Positions 10,150 through 20,222 are shown, counted from the stretch's first letter. The stretch: DNA of 64,000 nt from Pectinophora gossypiella (GCF_024362695.1 NC_065417.1:14129001-14193000); one strand, 5' to 3'. Notes: a model not told the origin generated them from the letters alone. A program made the numbers and translations.

Positions 10150-10345
10150 CCGGGTTTTTTCAAATTCAAATACAAAAATATCTTTATTCAGTAGGTAACA
10201 TACGTAGTTACACTTTGAATCGTCAATTTTTACATAACGAACGTCTCATCCGCCTAAAACTACTGCAGCTTCTCACAACCTGTATAGCCGGGGAAAAGAA
10301 GCTGCAAGAAAAACCTCAGGGCACAGGGGTCAATACAAGCTATCC
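10150..10345 (-). mobile_element. LINE 3' tail fragment (family K)
   Basis: The plus strand begins with a poly-adenylation-like inverse (AAATACAAAAATATCTTTAT) and continues into sequence with no open frame of known product. This orientation and composition suit a LINE 3' untranslated end on the minus strand. Only one copy was seen in the window, so support is limited. Confidence 0.4.
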
Positions 10346-10678
10346 ATATTTTAGTCAACCAGCGAAACTTTAGGCAAATAAGCGCCGAATATACGAACAC
10401 TGTGGTTATATATATCGTGGCCATATCATAGAATTGATCATTTCATGAAATGATCGACCATTTCATGAAATGGTCGTATTTCATGAAATAGAACAACATT
10501 CGTTGGCCACATCATGATGTGGTTTGGCCAGATCAATGAACACAAAACGTTTAACGATATGACCAACTAAATGCATGATTACTTCATGATATGGCCAAAC
10601 GTTAGCGATCATATCGTAAAATAGTAACATTATCCACCGGTAGTGGCGCTGGTGTCGCTTTGTTTATGTTTTGCATAA

Positions 10679-10986
10679 TGGCGGCGGACAATAATTATTC
10701 TTGTGTGAACGCGAATAATACGAATAATAATGAGCAAATACAAGATAAAAGTGCAGTGAAGCAATGTTTTGACACTAAGGTGAAAAGAAAAACTCGTATT
10801 AACAGTAGACAGCAACTTTATTTTTATTTTTAGGTTATATGGCAAATAATGAAGGTCGAGTGACCACGCTACGTAAATCAATGGACTATTATTGGATTTC
10901 AAAATGTGATATAATTAAAACTGCGAATGAAGAGATATTAATTTTAAAAAAGAAAAATATAGACGATCCTACTGTCCGTAAAGTTT
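10679..10986 (+). pseudogene. Protein remnant inside the inverted-repeat element
   Basis: The ATG at 10679 opens a polar Asn-rich N-terminus that reaches a stop at about 10831-10833. If a small intron ending in TTTATTTTTAG is removed, the reading continues through GRVTTLRKSMDYYWISKCDI and later DDPTVRKVSFFDV. That segment resembles the zinc-binding region upstream of integrase-type transposases (inference). It is cut by the family E tail at about 10987. Confidence 0.35.
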
Positions 10987-11041
10987 CTTTTTTTGACGTG
11001 ACTTATTGTAGATTTGCCGCAGATGGCATTAACTACTTGAA
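10987..11041 (-). mobile_element. LINE family E 3' end inserted in the transposon
   Basis: TTTTTTTGACGTGACTTATT then GTAGATTTGCCGCAGATGGC is the inverse of the poly-A end of family E. It is very short (about 55 bp), as expected for heavy 5' truncation. Confidence 0.75.
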
Positions 11042-11594
11042 ACGGGATTCTATTAAAACGCATAAATGTTTTTGTCATAATTTAAATTATCATAATCCTT
11101 TTTTTTATAATTTTTACAAGGTATAACGGTAGGTTAGGGTGCGGCGGGGGTGGCCCTTGGGCCACCCCTACGCCGCCAGTATGTTTATCTTACACACGAA
11201 AAGTATACTGAATGATGACCAATGGCATGAAATAGTGTCAAAAAATATGACGACGACTTCAAAGCGAGATGCAGTTACGGCGTATATGTCAACTACATCA
11301 ACACTCCGTTAATCGAAAATGACTTTTTAATTTTTATTTGACTTTTAAACATTTTTGTACTTTGTACTAGAGTAATACATTATTTCCTACCTTATTTCGC
11401 GTTTTTATTACACCACTTATCATGGACACCCTACATTTATGATATGGCCAAACGTGGATGGAAATATCATTAAACGCTGACGTTTAAACGATATGGTCAG
11501 TTGAAGTTGGCCATTTCATGAAATACGACCATTTCATGAAATGGTCGATCATTTCATGAAATGGTCAATTCTATGATCTGGCCACGACATATAT

Positions 11595-11946
11595 ATTACC
11601 ATGCAGCATACCTAATATACTTAAGTAATAATTATGAGTTATGATACAGAATTTTCCAAAAATAAGTTCTGTAAGTATACTATTATACAATTATGTTAAT
11701 TAAGAATAAGTATTTAATACTCGTCTCAAAATGTAATTGCAGTCTCAAAAACTGGATAATATTTTGTAATATCTACTTCTCGGGAACGATTACGTTCAGT
11801 TATATTCCAAGCAATTTTAAGCAATTATAAGTCCAACTTGTAAACTTTGCTTAAGTTAAGAACCTACTTAACCAAAATAATAATTTGGTGTTGAAAAATA
11901 ACAATAATAACAATTTTAAGAAATAAGTGACTAAGTTATTATTAAC
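11595..11946. other. No gene found
   Basis: AT-rich spacer between the inverted-repeat element and the family C SINE; no ORF, RNA gene or repeat recognised. Confidence 0.5.
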
Positions 11947-12283
11947 AGCCTCCGTGGTCTAGTGGTTAGAGCGTTAGGCTCACGATCTGGAGGTCCGGGT
12001 TCGATTCCCGGTGGAGACATTATCGAAATCACTTTGTGAAACTGTCCTTTGTTTGGTAAGGACTTTTCAGGCTTGAATCACCTGATTGTCCGAAAAAGTA
12101 AGATGATTCCGTGCTTCGGAGGGCACGTTAAGCCGTTGGTCCCGGCTGTTAGTTGTAAAAACACCTCCACCAACCCGCATTGGAGCAGCGTGGTGGAGTA
12201 TGCTCCATACCCCCTCCGGTTGATTGAGGGCAGGCCTGTGCCCAGCAGTGGGACGTATATAGGCTGTTTATGTTATGTTATGT
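11947..12283 (+). mobile_element. SINE family C, full length
   Basis: The tRNA-like head has box A (TGGTCTAGTGGTTAGAGCG) and box B (GGTTCGATTCC). The shared core CCGTGCTTCGGAGGGCACGT follows, then the family-specific tail GCCCAGCAGTGGGACGTATA and TGTTATGTTATG. Likely imperfect flanking duplication: TAAGTTATTATTA to the left and TAAGTTTTTATTA to the right. This is the best reference copy of family C in the window. Confidence 0.85.
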
Positions 12284-12569
12284 AAGTTTTTATTATCCAG
12301 CCTTTACGGAAAGTAAGTAACCTATTTAGATCATTTTGACAAAAAAAAAATGACTAAAGAAGTTAATTTAAAGTCGTCCATTAAAGAACACAAGAAAGTA
12401 TTGATCGATTACATACTAGTTATGTTTGGTCATTGACCTGATACCTAAATGATTCAACTTGTCAGATATCAGTAAGTACTAGTGAGTTAGGTATGTTATG
12501 TACTTATAATTTATTGCATTGTTAATATCCGCGATTTAGAAAAAATAAACACTTAGTCAAGTACATATT

Positions 12570-12680
12570 AACTCACGCCCGTAATCGATAATAGGGTAGA
12601 CAGAGCCACAAAAACGACAACATAAAGCCACTGTTGATACGAAGTCCTTAGATGGATATGATGAACCTTATCATGACAAG
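12570..12680 (+). mobile_element. LINE tail fragment (family L)
   Basis: AACTCACGCCCGTAATCGAT, AGCCACTGTTGATACGAAGT and GATGGATA phrases recur at 18080-18180, and in part near 37170. Non-coding. Confidence 0.55.
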
Positions 12681-12833
12681 GGAGCATCATACAATATACA
12701 AAACATTTATTACTCCAGACTTTAGATAACAAACATTATAAAATTGCATACGATTTCGACCTACCAAACACATCAAAGCCCAAGTAAGGTGTTTACATTT
12801 AGTACACGATTGCAAATTTAAAGCAAACAGGTT

Positions 12834-13054
12834 ATGCGGCCGCGATTTTGTCCGCGTGGAGTTCGGTTACATTGCGTACGATTTTTCCATCCCTTTAGGG
12901 GGCGATTTTCGGTAAAAAACTACTCTAAGTTCTTTCCTATATCTCAAACTATCTCCATACCAAATTTTATCTAAATCGGTTCAGCAATTTAAGCGTGAAA
13001 AGGTAACAGACAGACAGAGTTACTCTCGCATTTATAACATCTATTAGTGTGGAT
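12834..13054 (-). mobile_element. Helitron-like element, reverse orientation
   Basis: On the plus strand it runs from a degraded GCGATTTTGTCCGCGTGGAG end, through AATCGGTTCAGCAATTTAAG and AAAGGTAACAGACAGACAGA, to CTATTAGTGTGGAT. Reversed, it starts ATCCACACTAATAG, the usual 5' start of a common lepidopteran Helitron group. A relative lies in intron 2 of the transporter gene (60244-60451). Confidence 0.6.
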
Positions 13055-13730
13055 TAAAATGAACCCTATCTGTAATAAAACCTTGACACGGAATGCTAAA
13101 ACCTACTTCAAAGCAGCAACCACTTATCTCTAATCGATTTTTGACTTGATTTACACAAAATTGGTTGAAAATGTATTCGCGTTGTCGACAAGCAGTCTAC
13201 AGAACTTCTAGAGTAATTTATACGCGATAAATGAATTTTGGTTGAACAATTAACCTTGTTATCTTGTATTTTGAGCGGAAAATCCTTATTAATTAAACTA
13301 TTATTAACAAAGATATTATGGTAATAAGTTACTGTAGTGCTTTATGGTATGTCTGAGTGAACAAATGACATCTATGGCCCCGATTTCTGCAGAACCCACC
13401 TAATTTTATTTTAAGTTATCCCATCATTTTTTTATCCGCCATTAAAGGAAAGGGGCGGATGATTGACAATTGTTAATTTTAAAGTTAATGAATAACCCGG
13501 GCGAATAATATAGGCATCTCCCTAATATGCATGCATCCCATCAGAATCCGGACGTGTGCTGTCAACGTAATTCTGTCGGGTTATTGCCCAACATAAAATT
13601 TTGGGAGGGCTTTTTAATTTCTGCCTAAAATTGACGTGTTCCATAAATTTTATGTCTGTCGATTACCCGTCCCATTCCGGTTCGGCAGATAAGAAAATGA
13701 CAGGTCTAACTTAAAATAAAATTAGATGGT
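13055..13730. other. No gene found
   Basis: No supported ORF or repeat; 13500-13730 may be the decayed distal part of the LINE relic that follows, but I see no firm boundary. Confidence 0.45.
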
Positions 13731-13734
13731 GTCT

Positions 13735-14080
13735 ACAGGAATTAGTACCTGTCTTGATACGACTCAGGGAGGTTAAAATGGCAATTTTAACCCCCCAGGA
13801 CCGCGTCAATTCTCATCATCATCCAAGCCGTGTCCGGCGACGGCGACTCCTAAATGTCTATCCCAGGTCGATGTTATGATAGGCTCTAATGTGGCTAGCA
13901 AAACCGAACTTCGATTTGAAGGTTCGGCCACATGGCGCACAGAATAACTGGCCAGCAGAATTAACCGTATAGTTGTAGGAGGGCTTGTGTCGAGTCTTTC
14001 GTATTTGGCGTTTTACGTCAAGACATAGACTGCGAACGAGCTGCAACAATATTCTGCTGGTGGATTGACTCACCCATGCT
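13735..14080 (-). pseudogene. LINE ORF C-terminus with a C2H2-type finger, plus 3' tail
   Basis: The minus-strand frame 14073-13858 encodes a 71-residue end containing LFCAPCGRTFKSKFGFASHI, then RAYH: Cys-x2-Cys then His-x3/4-His spacing. Many insect non-LTR ORF2 proteins end in such a finger after a basic region (here SLCLDVKRQIRKTRHKP). No RT domain remains nearby, so it is a 5'-truncated copy. A GC-rich hairpin (GGGAGGTTAAAATGGCAATT...TTAACCCCCC) lies in the tail near 13770-13797. Confidence 0.5.
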
Positions 14081-14221
14081 GAAGCATTTTATTATGCAGA
14101 TGTAAGTGAGGCAGTCCGAACTACTGAAGTATACAAGCTTAGTTACTTGCTCAAAACAAGCTTACTTCATAGTAAGCAATTGCACAATACAAACAACAGT
14201 CAAATGAAAAGATTGCTGTTT

Positions 14222-14275
14222 TTGGTGGAAGAAATCGCTTTAAGCGATAAGGCCGCCATTTGCCATGTACCTAAT
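14222..14275 (+). mobile_element. LINE family J tail, short fragment
   Basis: GGAAGAAATCGCTTTAAGCG then ATAAGGCCGCC matches the family J phrase. The same variant recurs at 52070-52125. The following 14276-14764 has no gene I can support. Confidence 0.5.
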
Positions 14276-14764
14276 TAAGAGTCTTTTGTAAATATTTCCA
14301 TTAATTTTGGTGCTATAAAGTATATTTGTTGTTTTAAAAATGGCCTTCTTAGACCTCCTTATCATCCTGAGCAACTAGTAAAAGTCGACTAAGGTATCCA
14401 CTCCTTTACGAATTACGAGTTAAGTTGTGGCATCTTTAATTATTATAATTCATCTTTGATTGACCTATTGCTAATTATAAGTAGGTATTTTATTGAATTT
14501 AGGTTATTTTATTATCAATGTTCCGAACGTTCTTAAATACAAGACATGTAACTTGATCCAACTGAATAGGTGCATTGAGTGCAGTGACCATTCATTAGAG
14601 ACTAGAGTTATTAAATTGTAATTTAGAGTGCAATGCTCTTTCTTACACCCGTATTCTAACTCGAACTAAATGTTAACTCGAACCGTCCTTAGTCGAGGCG
14701 ACTTCAAGGAAGGTCTCCAAGTCAGCTCATCATTGAGATTCTTAGACGTCGTCTCAACCTTACC

Positions 14765-14872
14765 TTTTTTTTTCTTTTTTTTGACGTGACTTATTGTAGA
14801 TTTGCCGCAGGTGGCATTAACTACTTGGCCGGACAAATGGGGAGCGCTGAAGGCTTTCACCCGGTTCAACCT
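14765..14872 (-). mobile_element. LINE family E 3' end
   Basis: A T-rich run then GACGTGACTTATTGTAGATT, continuing to ACAAATGGGGAGCGCTGAAG and TTTCACCCGGTTC. This is the inverse of the family 3' end with its poly-A. Confidence 0.8.
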
Positions 14873-14989
14873 TACCTCCAACACACCCCGGACACTTCAT
14901 ACAAACAACCTCCTTTTACACAGATAGCACACAATGACGTTATCGTACACACGCATCTGTGTACATCTGACGCCATACGATTGAATTTG

Positions 14990-15190
14990 TTATATAAACA
15001 TAAAATAAGTGGCTATAGACACTAATCATCCGAGGGGGGAGCCTGGGGTTCTGTACTACAAGCTAACGCTTCTCACAGACCCCAGTCTCTCTCACCAACA
15101 AGTGTATCTAAATCTTGTTTTATTGTTAATTACCAATTATCGTGTTGATGTGAAAGCAATAAACATATTTTTATTTATTTATTATTTATA
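14990..15190 (+). mobile_element. Retroposon 3' tail with AATAAA-type end
   Basis: The end AAGCAATAAACATATTTTTA plus a TTTATT repeat tail looks like a retroposon 3' terminus. No second copy was recognised, so the label is tentative. Confidence 0.35.
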
Positions 15191-15429
15191 AGACTAAACT
15201 ATGTCCGAAGGGGGGTGAGGTAAACTTAGGTCAGACGCTAGTGGGGAGCGGAGAGTTGCCGTCCTATACGTAGTATTATTCCTTATTCTATGCCTCCAGT
15301 TTAATTCTATGAGGTTGAGTGGATACTGGAGGCATGACGTCATTATTTTCGTATTATTATGTTGGCGGAATGGTGTGAGTAAAGTTCTCAAGTCAAGAAC
15401 GTAAATATGAACTTGAAATACCAAAATGC

Positions 15430-15744
15430 TCAGTTGAGGCAGAGTCGAGTGGAGGAAGTTTCGAGTTATCATCATTTCCCTAGCATTATCCCGTTTTTCA
15501 CAGGGTCCGCTTACCCAACCTGAAGATTTGACAGGGAAAACCAGCCCGATACAGTTTAGGTGACATACCCCCGAAAATGCATTTCTCGGGAATGTGGGTT
15601 TCCTCACGATGTTTCCTTCACCGCTGAGCACGTGATAATCATTTATGATTCAAACATGAATTCGTAAACAAATTGGACAATCATTGGTTTACGCCTCAAA
15701 GTGAGAGGCAAGCGTTCTACCAACTGGGCTACCACGGCCCAGAA
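15430..15744 (-). mobile_element. SINE family F
   Basis: On the plus strand it goes from CCCTAGCATTATCCCGTTTT (tail side) to GCAAGCGTTCTACCAACTGG and GCTACCACGGCCC (tRNA-like head side). Reversed, the head carries box A TGGTAGCCCAGTTGG. Box B is weak in this copy. 15200-15300 to the left contains fragments of the family with the phrase ATTATTCCTTATTCTATG. Confidence 0.7.
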
Positions 15745-15892
15745 GTACTGTCACGAGTACTAATATGTATAAACTTTGAAACCATGTCACATTAACTTTT
15801 TTGACAAATTAAACCGTAAGTCTCATTAAATGTCAAATATGATAGTGCGACAGGGTTCTAAGGTGGGTACATGATTTTGCTCATGACTGTAC
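15745..15892. mobile_element. MITE family I
   Basis: GTACTGTCACGAG...CTCATGACTGTAC imperfect inverted ends, 148 bp, with the same internal phrases as the 6019 copy. A MITE next to the SINE F head suggests insertion into or beside it. Confidence 0.8.
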
Positions 15893-16164
15893 GTAGTATT
15901 ATTCCTTATTCTATGTCACAAGCAAGTTTCGAGTTGCCATCTTAGAATACGGATGTTTAGAATCTAGCGGTTAGCGGTCGATATAGAACACTATCGCGAA
16001 TCACAAGTTTGAAGAATGAAATGATTGATGTTCTGCAGTATTCTTAGATGAATAGCTCATTAGACGTGGCCTTATAATAATAGTAGTTATAGAATCTGGG
16101 TTGGGTTTTAGACAGATTGAACTTGTCCTGAATATAAATGTTCCGTCTAGCTATACAGATCTGT

Positions 16165-16248
16165 AACTAAAACACATAATAACGGGTTCTTACCGCGTTT
16201 AAATCAGGGAAATATGAGACTTCCGATATTTCGTCACTGTTGCAATAT
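16165..16248 (+). mobile_element. Fragment of the family seen at 27961-28105
   Basis: AAAACACATAATAACGGGTT, CTTACCGCG and GAGACTTCCGATATTTCG match the inverse of the longer palindromic copy at 27961-28105. Confidence 0.5.
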
Positions 16249-16302
16249 TATTATTTCTTTCTATTTCTTTCTTTGCATTGTGTGACGGATGCAGCAGAGA
16301 CT

Positions 16303-16632
16303 TGGTTAGGTTAGGTTAGGTTGGTTAGGTTAGGTCATACGGTCTCCGGGAGGGACGGCGATGTGAAATGGCCTCGCATTGCCGTAAAACTGGGATGGCG
16401 TAGGGGTGGGGACCTACCCCGGGACGCGCTTTTTATAGCAGGCGCGAGGGAAGCACCGGTGCATTCGTTTAGAGATCCCGGAGCTTCCCGACATGCGCAG
16501 CAGAGGGCCATCGGAGGGGTTTTAGTCGGTAAGAGTCCGACATAACCTCGTCGCTCCCCCGGGTGGCGAGGTATCCATGAGGATTTCCCCATCGTAACCA
16601 AAAAAAAAAAGGTTAGGTTAGGTTGGTTAGGG
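16303..16632 (+). mobile_element. Interstitial TTAGG repeats carrying a poly-A non-LTR insertion
   Basis: GGTTAGGTTAGG-type repeats lie at 16303-16335 and again at 16611-16632. Between them is a GC-rich segment of about 275 bp that ends in ACCAAAAAAAAAAA. Both repeat blocks contain the same irregular phrase TTAGGTTGGTTAGG, so the right block probably duplicates the left as a target-site duplication of about 21 bp. The insert (16336-16610) lacks a useful ORF and looks like the 3' untranslated tail of an R1-clade element. TRAS and SART, the TTAGG-specific elements of Lepidoptera, belong to that clade. (TTAGG)n is the insect telomere repeat. Confidence 0.7.
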
Positions 16633-17075
16633 GAGCTTAAGCTGGATATATGGTCCACGCAGGATATTTTATTTTTGTCTGCCATACGCAATAATAATAA
16701 TAATACTTTCTATTTACTTTATTAGAAAATTAATATGAACTAAAATATTTTATGAACGCAAATAAAATAAAAAGACAGATATCTAACATTGTTCGAAAAC
16801 AAGATTTAAAATTACATAGTTCTACTTTTTTGTTATGTAAACAAGGCTTTGATGGGTCATTAATCTACTTTGTTGGAAAAACTACTTAACAGATTGTAAA
16901 CAAAACTAGCGAAATAGTATAAACTAAACTAAGATAGGTACATAATGAAGTAGCAAAGTAATTACATTACAGTTTTAACTAATTTGTTGTAATTGTTTGT
17001 ATGCCATCGTGAATTTCCACGTATTTTTTGTTTTCATGCCTTGACCGTTAGAAGTGACATTTGTGCCTCCTAAAA
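16633..17075. other. No gene found
   Basis: AT-rich stretch without a supportable ORF or repeat. Confidence 0.5.
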
Positions 17076-17077
17076 GC

Positions 17078-17229
17078 AAAAAGGCCACATAGAAGTAATT
17101 CATCTAAAAAAGCAATATTGCTATTTGACATTGCGCACTTAGTTTTATATGCGCAAATGTCAAATTCTAATATTGCTTTTTTAGATGAATCGTTGTTTCG
17201 TTTTAGATGATGTGGCCTTTTTAACCCCT
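17078..17229. mobile_element. MITE family G, palindromic
   Basis: AAAAAGGCCACAT at the left and ATGTGGCCTTTTTAACCCC at the right are inverted ends. The inner arms TTCATCTAAAAAAGCAATAT and ATTGCTTTTTTAGATGAA also pair, so the whole element can fold back. Copies or fragments are at 20497, 26743, 31335 and 36084. Confidence 0.85.
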
Positions 17230-17399
17230 GGTCAATTAAAAAATAACAAACATAAACTCACTCCCTAATGGGGTGTCAAGTGCTACAAATAAGCTAAAGA
17301 GAGCTTGTGACTTGTGTCATAAAGGTGCGAAATAGGTTATTTTTTACCGGGTGAGAGCCCTGAACGCTCCTCACATTTCCGGTCAATTAAATAACATAT

Positions 17400-17512
17400 A
17401 TAAGCTCACGAATAAATATATCCCAATGGGGTAGTCTGAGGTACTTCCATATAATACGTGATAGGTGATGGGCCGTATAATGGTCTAGCCACCTATGTTA
17501 GTGAACTGCACT
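17400..17512 (-). mobile_element. SINE family D fragment
   Basis: Plus-strand phrases TATCCCAATGGGGTAGTCTG and GTGATAGGTGATGGGCCGTA, with the middle part deleted. No head. Confidence 0.65.
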
Positions 17513-17544
17513 TAACTCTTTGGGGCTGTGCCAAATCTACAATC

Positions 17545-17785
17545 TTCTTCTTATCGTGTGGATTGTGAGGTGGAATGCTAACCTCATCAACCCTGGTGTC
17601 AGGGTTATTATTGAGCCGTCAAAGGCCCCTGACATGGCTCATGTAACGACTATATACTAACATTAGTAAGTAGTAACCGGGACCAACGGCTTAACGTGCC
17701 ATCCGAAGCACGGATCATCTTACTTTCGGACAATCAGGTGATCAGACTGTAATGTCCTAACCAAACTAGGGATCACAAAGTGAAT
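17545..17785 (-). mobile_element. SINE family B, 5'-truncated
   Basis: It runs from the tail TCTTCTTATCGTGTGGATTG through the shared core to ACTAGGGATCACAAAGTG. The tRNA-like head is missing. 17786-18065 to its right has no recognised gene. Confidence 0.8.
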
Positions 17786-18065
17786 CAATAAATCTACAAT
17801 AAGTCACGCTAAAACATTTTATAATCAAATAACCTACGTGAATTTAGAATAGAGTTGTAATTGTTTATTATTTAAAAGGACGCACTTAAAATTTTCACAA
17901 AACAGTTAATACAAAAAAGCATAAACGATGTTCGTTGGAATGATCATAAGGTGGGTGGGTGATTTTTTACTTTTCCACCTTGCACCTTTTTTACGTTTCA
18001 GGAACATACTTAATCGAAATTACCAGAAAAAAACCCTATTTGCAATCAGCATTTAGACCAACTTA

Positions 18066-18180
18066 ATACATACATACATACATAAACTCACGCCCGTAAT
18101 CCCTAATGGGGTGGGCAGAGCCACAAGTAATCAAAGACAACTTGCAGCCAATGTTGATACGAAGTCCAAAGATGGATAAT
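18066..18180 (+). mobile_element. LINE tail fragment (family L)
   Basis: A CATACATACATA start is followed by CTCACGCCCGTAATCCCTAA, TCAAAGACAACTTGCAGCCA and GTTGATACGAAGTCCAAAGA. The best copy of family L in the window. Confidence 0.6.
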
Positions 18181-18221
18181 AACTTAATATTATCACAATT
18201 ATCACGGTTGTTATTATACAT

Positions 18222-18588
18222 AACGACCTCTGTGGTCCAATGGTTGAGCGTTGGGTTCACGATCCGGAGGTCCTGGGTTCGATTCCCTATTTTGTGATAT
18301 GTCCCCAACATATCACAAAAATTACATTGTGGTCCCATGTTTGGTTAGGACATTACAGGCTGATCACCTGATTGTCCGAAAGTAAGATGATCCGTGCTTC
18401 GGAAGGCACGTTAAGCCGTTGGCCGGGACCAACGGCTTAACGTGCCTTCCGAACTACTTAATGACGTAAGTAAGTAGTCGATACATGAGCCATGTCAGGG
18501 GCCTTTGGCGGCTCAATAGTGACCCTGACACCAGGGTTGAGAGGTTGGTACTCCGCCTCACAACCCACACGATAGAAGAAGAAGAAGA
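18222..18588 (+). mobile_element. SINE family B containing a perfect palindrome
   Basis: The head is ACGACCTCTGTGGTCCAATG with box B GGTTCGATTCC. Just after the head, TTTTGTGATATGTCCCCAAC folds back on CATATCACAAAA. The shared core is present as an inverted duplicate (see 18398-18453), then the normal 3' part resumes and ends in GAAGAAGAAGA. Confidence 0.8.
18398..18453. repeat. Perfect 25-bp inverted repeat with a 6-nt loop
   Basis: The arm 18398-18422 (TTCGGAAGGCACGTTAAGCC plus GTTGG) is repeated exactly in reverse at 18429-18453 around CCGGGA. The arm is the core shared by SINE families A, B and C. Confidence 0.95.
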
Positions 18589-19217
18589 TTATACAATGAC
18601 ATGGTTAGGTGATTTTAGCATTTGCAGAACTATACAATACATAGTAATATTTTAAAGTGATGAATGATTCCGAGATCACCTCTCACGGTCGTGAAAATAC
18701 CATTATGTCATTAACAATACTAAGTTATGTAATTTGTTAATACGTTTTTTATCAGCGGATTTCATAACACGAAACCAATTGGGCTAGGAAAATTTTCAAC
18801 CATCGGAAAACTTGTTCTGTGCAAATGTATACTTACCTACTTATACTATAATTGGTCGGTCAAATTAGATTCTCGGGTGGCGTTGAAAAAGACGGTTTAG
18901 TTTTCGTTGTATTTATTTGGGTTAGCGCGTAAACTCTCGCCAGTCTTTGGCTGAGCTACTTGCGGTACGGCTTTCCCGCGCGCTACCTGTCATTGTGACA
19001 TTCAAATTGGCGGGAAATTGTCCATTGAGAAAAACTATTCTTTTTAAATTATTATTTTTCCATTTGAGACTTTTATAGTTTGTTAACGTTCCATACCAGT
19101 CGATTTCTTAAATGTAGATTGTAGTCAAGGTTGACTTTGCACGTGTGACCAGTGATAAGCGCTAAAACTCGATTAATATTAGTTTACCGTGTAGAGTGCA
19201 ACAAATTTACGAACAAA
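18589..19217 (+). promoter_or_regulatory. Candidate promoter region upstream of the 19218 exon
   Basis: This non-repetitive segment has a locally GC-richer part (18925-19015). It contains GGCGGGAAATT (E2F-like) at about 19011-19020 and no clear TATA box. It ends in CAAAATG with an A at -3. 18589-18840 shows nothing specific. Promoter activity is inference. Confidence 0.3.
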
Positions 19218-19328
19218 ATGAGTTTCGGTGAAAACATTTTGGCGGGAGAACGAGAGATGAAAGAAAAGTGTGGATATGACAACCCAGGCTTCGTTTTATC
19301 TGAAAAAAATGTTTGGATTCCAAATGCG
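19218..19328 (+). CDS. Candidate alternative first coding exon (37 codons, phase-0 donor)
   Basis: The ATG at 19218 has a good start context (ACAAAATGA). It opens 37 codons: MSFGENILAGEREMKEKCGY, then DNPGFVLSEKNVWIPNA. The frame stops exactly at a consensus GTAAGTA donor at 19329 in phase 0. Composition is polar and protein-like, and the segment is not repetitive. It could splice in frame to transporter exon 2 at 60101 (also phase 0), giving an N-terminus without the dileucine motif. It could also belong to another gene that is not otherwise visible. The longer reading frame to 19442 runs into the intron. Confidence 0.45.
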
Positions 19329-20157
19329 GTAAGTACGACCACTGAACGGACAATATCCACTATTTACCAAGTCAAGCATGAAAAGTGTGCAATCTTTAAA
19401 TATTCTTCGCATTGTGTGTCTATGCTTCGAAAATCAGATTAACGATTTGCTCTCTAAAATACCAGAATAACACCTACTTACTAACTTTGGTCGTAACAAC
19501 ACAAAAATGTAAGTTATTCAAGGAATAATAAGTCACACATTAGAAGAGTAGGAAAATAATATGTTTAGATCTTTTCTTCACAGACGAATAATCTGTACGC
19601 CTGTTTGTCGTTAATTTTTGAAAAAGCGTGGAAATGTAAATGAAATCATCATTTTAATAACATTTGTTAAATCAAGTGATACGAGAAAAAATATTTTACT
19701 TAGGTATTTAACTTATTTATTTTTTTCAAGTAAGTACTTAATAAAAAGTAAAGAAGTTACTACTATTATGTTCACTCGACCTTGCGATTGTTTTTCGAGG
19801 CGTGACCGATCATATTAATACCGCTTCAATTTCGACTACAAATGCACTCTACTTGAACGATCGTATGACGTATGCATAAGTAGCAAACTTGTGCACTACT
19901 GAAATAATGCAAAAACTTCACACACATATCGTCGTTTTAAATAGAGAAAACCACGTTTTCTTAAAAACAATAAAAGTAGCGGGACCGGCTGCTTAACGTG
20001 CTCTCCGAAGCACGGATGAGGACTTTTAATTTAAGACAATCCGGTGATCACTGATCAGCCTGCAATGTTTTATCTGACTAGGATCGCAAAGTGATGTTTA
20101 CGATATGTCTACGGAATAGAACCCGGGACCTCCCCCGCATCGTGAGCCCAACCCCCC
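19329..20157. other. No gene found (putative intron)
   Basis: No repeat family or ORF could be supported, apart from a short SINE-core remnant (ACCGGCTGCTTAACGTGCTC) near 19982 that runs toward 20150. Confidence 0.45.
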
Positions 20158-20222
20158 TTTTTTTTTTGACGTGACTTGTTGTAGATTTGCCGCAGATGGC
20201 ATTAACTACTTGGCCGGAAAGT
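20158..20222 (-). mobile_element. LINE family E 3' end, short
   Basis: TTTTTTTTTGACGTGACTTG then GTAGATTTGCCGCAGATGGC and AACTACTTGGCCGG. It is inserted in a degraded family B SINE: the words CCTCCCCCGCATCGTGAGCC and AACCCCCCGTAACCATTGGA lie on either side. Confidence 0.8.

Larger units (their letters stand above)
10411..11594 (+). mobile_element. DNA transposon with long terminal inverted repeats (about 75 bp)
   Basis: The left end (about 10411-10490) and the reverse of the right end (about 11511-11594) match over about 75 nt. Both carry repeated ATTTCATGAAAT palindromes, for example CCATTTCATGAAATGG. Inner inverted blocks with TTTGGCCA and CGTTTAACGATATG also pair. A 46-codon ORF starts at 10679 (MAADNNYSCV...), and a putative second exon follows TTTATTTTTAG at 10833. 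A LINE family E tail interrupts the coding remnant. A GC-rich hairpin (GGTGGCCC...GGGCCACC) lies near 11145-11180. The class was not determined. Confidence 0.7.

Noticed and set aside
9930..10373. 147-codon ORF
   Set aside because: It reads through SINE B, SINE D and a LINE tail; no single protein.
11947..12025. Possible tRNA genes at SINE heads (also 18222, 31689, 50901)
   Set aside because: A and B boxes are present, but cloverleaf arms are imperfect and each runs directly into the SINE body.
16303..16335. True chromosome end
   Set aside because: The TTAGG tract is short, irregular and flanked by ordinary repeats on both sides, so it is interstitial.
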